Assembly: GCF_000948975.2 (NCBI RefSeq)
Contig: NZ_CP059735.1
Coordinates: 5,516,603 to 5,580,602, forward strand
Length of the DNA stretch: 64,000 nt
Direction of reading: 5' to 3'
Source of the DNA: Thalassomonas actiniarum
Lineage (GTDB): Bacteria > Pseudomonadota > Gammaproteobacteria > Enterobacterales > Alteromonadaceae
The notes under the pieces are model-generated. The model saw only the letters and a list, made by a program, of their open reading frames with translations, was not told the DNA's origin and did no database searches. Made by a program: the position numbers and the translations under genes. The first letter of the stretch is position 1, and each line of letters starts with the position of its first letter. Positions 61,799 through 64,000 of this stretch are shown here, piece after piece.

Positions 61799-64000
61799 AT
61801 GAAATACTCAATGCGCACAACTTTTGTCTGCTTATGCCTTGCCGTGAGCGGCAATGTTACCGCAGGAAAATTAGCTTTTGATGACAAGTTTCGTCAATTA
61901 GAAGAAATTTTACCGACTCCCAACAGCTACCGTACCGCCTCAGGCGCCCCCGGCCACCAATACTGGCAGCAACAAGTCAATTACGACATCGACATTTCAT
62001 TGGATGATAAAACCCAGCGCCTCACCGGAAGTGAAACCTTAGACTACCAGAATAATTCTCCCGACAGCCTGCGCTACCTGTGGCTGCAATTAGATCAAAA
62101 CAGGATGAAGCCTGGCTCAGGCTATAAAATGAGTGAAAGCGCCCCCGCCAGTAAAAAGATCACCTATAAAAAGTTCCGTACTATGGTGGAAACGCCGAAA
62201 TTCGACGGCGGTTATCAAATCACGAAAGTCACCGACAGCAACGACAAGCCACTGCATTATGTGATCAACGGCACTATGATGCGGATAGACCTACCCAAGG
62301 CACTAAAATCCGGTGATAGCGTTGAAGTCAATATCGACTGGAATTACCAGCTGCATGAGCAAAAAGTGCTCGGCGGACGCTCAGGTTATGAGTATTTTGA
62401 AAAAGATGACAACTATCTGTATGAACTCGCCCAATGGTTCCCGCGCGCCGTAGCCTACTACGATGTGATGGGCTGGCAAAACAAGCAATTCCTCGGCCGC
62501 GGTGAATTTACCCTGGAATTTGGCGATTATGAAGTCGACATTACCGTACCGGCGGATCACATCGTTGCCGCCACCGGGGTATTGCAAAATCCGAAAAAAG
62601 TCCTGACCAAAGCCCAGCAAAAACGTCTGAAAAAGGCTAAAAATGCCAAGAAACCTGTGCTGGTAATCACTCCGGAAGAAGCCCTGGCCAACGAAAAATC
62701 CCGCGCGACAACAACGAAAACCTGGCGGTTTAAGGCGAAAAATGTCCGTGACTTTGCCTGGGCATCAAGCCGTAAATTTATCTGGGACGCCCAGGGTTAT
62801 AAAGCCGGCAACACAGATACCATGGCCATGTCCTATTACCCTAATGAAGGTAACCCGTTATGGGAGCGCTACTCCACCGAAGCCATTATCCATACCATGG
62901 AGCAGTACAATAAGTACACCTTCGACTACCCCTACCCGGTATCGATTTCCGTGAACGGCCCGGTGGGCGGCATGGAATACCCGATGATCACCTTCAACGG
63001 CCCGCGCCCGACCCTGAATGAAGAAACCGGTGAAAAAACCTATTCCCGCAAGACCAAATACGGTTTGATCGGCGTGATCATCCACGAAGTAGGCCACAAC
63101 TACTTCCCTATGATAGTCAATTCCGACGAACGCCAGTGGACCTGGATGGATGAAGGCTTAAATACCTTTTTGCAATTTATCGCCGAGCAATCCTGGGAAG
63201 AAAACTACCCGTCCCGCCGCGGCCATGCCAATGATATCACCAGCTATATGAAAAGCAGCAACCAGGTGCCTATCATGACCAACTCCGAGTCTATTATGCA
63301 GTTTGGCAACAATGCCTACGGCAAACCGGCGGCAGCCCTGAATATCCTGCGTGAAACTGTTCTCGGCCGGGAACTGTTTGATTTTGCTTTTAAAGAATAT
63401 GCCCTGCGCTGGAAGTTTAAACGTCCGACCCCGGCAGACTTCTTCCGCACCATGGAAGATGCTTCCGGTACCGACTTAGACTGGTTCTGGCATGGCTGGT
63501 TCTACACCACAGATCATGTCGACATTGCCCTGGAAGACATTCACTTATACCGCCCCAACAGCCAGAACCCGGATACCGAAGAAGCCTGGGAACGTGCGCT
63601 GGATAATGAAAGTCCGGAGTTTATCAGCAACTTACGCAACAAAGGCCAGTGGTTACGCACCCAAGACAAACCTGAGTTGTTAGACTTCTACAATGAGCAT
63701 GATAAATTTACCGCCACCAATGCCGACCGTAATAAATACAACAAGGCGCAAAAAGACCTGGAACAATGGCAAAAAGATCTGCTGGTAAATGACAGCAACT
63801 TTTATATCCTGGATTTTCGCAATATAGGCGGCTTGGTGATGCCGATTATCCTTGAACTCAGCTATCACGACGGCAGCAAGGAGCGGTTAACCCTGCCGGC
63901 AGAAATCTGGCGGAAAAACCCGAAGAAGACCTCGAAAATGCTGATCACCGACAAGGAAATCACCGCCATTGCCGTTGATCCTAACTGGGAAACCGCCGAT
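61799..64000 (+). CDS. M1-family metallopeptidase (partial, runs off the end)
   Basis: The first 734 codons of a large peptidase that is cut by the window edge. A signal peptide covers about residues 1-25. The substrate motif reads VGGMEYPMI and the zinc site IIHEVGHNYFPM...WTWMDEG near residue 428 gives HExxH-x18-E, the M1 (gluzincin) pattern; the GxMEN-like exopeptidase motif is modified to GGMEYP. It is therefore an exported M1-type aminopeptidase or related enzyme. AGGA lies before the ATG. Similar proteins have about 800-850 residues, so roughly 100 are missing. Confidence 0.93.
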   Translation, partial: MKYSMRTTFVCLCLAVSGNVTAGKLAFDDKFRQLEEILPTPNSYRTASGAPGHQYWQQQVNYDIDISLDDKTQRLTGSETLDYQNNSPDSLRYLWLQLDQNRMKPGSGYKMSESAPASKKITYKKFRTMVETPKFDGGYQITKVTDSNDKPLHYVINGTMMRIDLPKALKSGDSVEVNIDWNYQLHEQKVLGGRSGYEYFEKDDNYLYELAQWFPRAVAYYDVMGWQNKQFLGRGEFTLEFGDYEVDITVPADHIVAATGVLQNPKKVLTKAQQKRLKKAKNAKKPVLVITPEEALANEKSRATTTKTWRFKAKNVRDFAWASSRKFIWDAQGYKAGNTDTMAMSYYPNEGNPLWERYSTEAIIHTMEQYNKYTFDYPYPVSISVNGPVGGMEYPMITFNGPRPTLNEETGEKTYSRKTKYGLIGVIIHEVGHNYFPMIVNSDERQWTWMDEGLNTFLQFIAEQSWEENYPSRRGHANDITSYMKSSNQVPIMTNSESIMQFGNNAYGKPAAALNILRETVLGRELFDFAFKEYALRWKFKRPTPADFFRTMEDASGTDLDWFWHGWFYTTDHVDIALEDIHLYRPNSQNPDTEEAWERALDNESPEFISNLRNKGQWLRTQDKPELLDFYNEHDKFTATNADRNKYNKAQKDLEQWQKDLLVNDSNFYILDFRNIGGLVMPIILELSYHDGSKERLTLPAEIWRKNPKKTSKMLITDKEITAIAVDPNWETAD

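Overview
The window looks like a chromosomal segment of a marine gammaproteobacterium of the Alteromonadales, most like Thalassomonas or Colwellia (family Colwelliaceae). The reasons are the mix of gene families (fadBA, cysJIH, a psp operon, DUF3718, DUF3334, TIGR03899 and TIGR04219 proteins, sodium symporters, LacI-controlled glycan genes, a PEP-CTERM protein) and the moderate GC content. This is inferred from family recognition; no rRNA or tRNA gene is visible. About 57 real genes are present, several of them too short for routine gene callers.

Region by region: (1) 1-14.2 kb is a carbohydrate locus. A LacI regulator at 10.0 kb is surrounded by copies of a palindrome, TGTAACCGGTTACA, that also precede a phosphomannomutase/CE2 acetylesterase pair, a sodium symporter operon with a glycoside 3-oxidation module (LacC-like subunit, GMC oxidoreductase, exported sugar isomerase), an AGE-family sugar isomerase and glucose-6-phosphate isomerase. 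A mannan- or mannoside-type substrate is the best guess. A small toxin-antitoxin island (SymE-like, HigBA) sits inside it at 3.0-4.2 kb. (2) 14.2-20.9 kb holds DUF3718 and DUF3334 genes, two tandem genes for tiny secreted cysteine-rich peptides, elbB, and a MocR regulator divergent from a small CCSPCC-tailed peptide gene and an EamA exporter. (3) 20.9-34.8 kb holds a large zinc protease, fbp, two unrelated inorganic pyrophosphatases, a PEP-CTERM protein, the fadBA beta-oxidation operon, an isolated lanthipeptide-like precursor gene with its own terminator, a histone-deacetylase-like enzyme, a cold-shock protein and an MFS transporter. (4) 34.8-50.9 kb holds a REC-DUF3369-GGDEF-EAL protein, the cysJIH sulfate-assimilation operon, a 51-bp tandem repeat array, a ketosynthase, a GlxA-type regulator, a DUF6351 hydrolase and a PCu(A)C/DUF2333/TIGR04219 operon. 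(5) 50.9-64 kb holds a phage-shock (psp) operon and a second small operon that share a sigma-54 promoter motif, a rhodanese, dusA, two cysteine hydrolases with a divergent AraC-type regulator, a doubled solute-binding protein, a Zur-like regulator, and a truncated M1 aminopeptidase running off the end.

The most unusual items are the orphan RiPP-like precursor (30576-30755, minus strand), the twin cysteine-peptide cassettes (16550-17318), the two-unit sigma-54 psp regulon (51.7-55.3 kb), the CCSPCC peptide next to an exporter (19.66 kb), and the exact-period 51-bp repeat array (42.8-43.05 kb).
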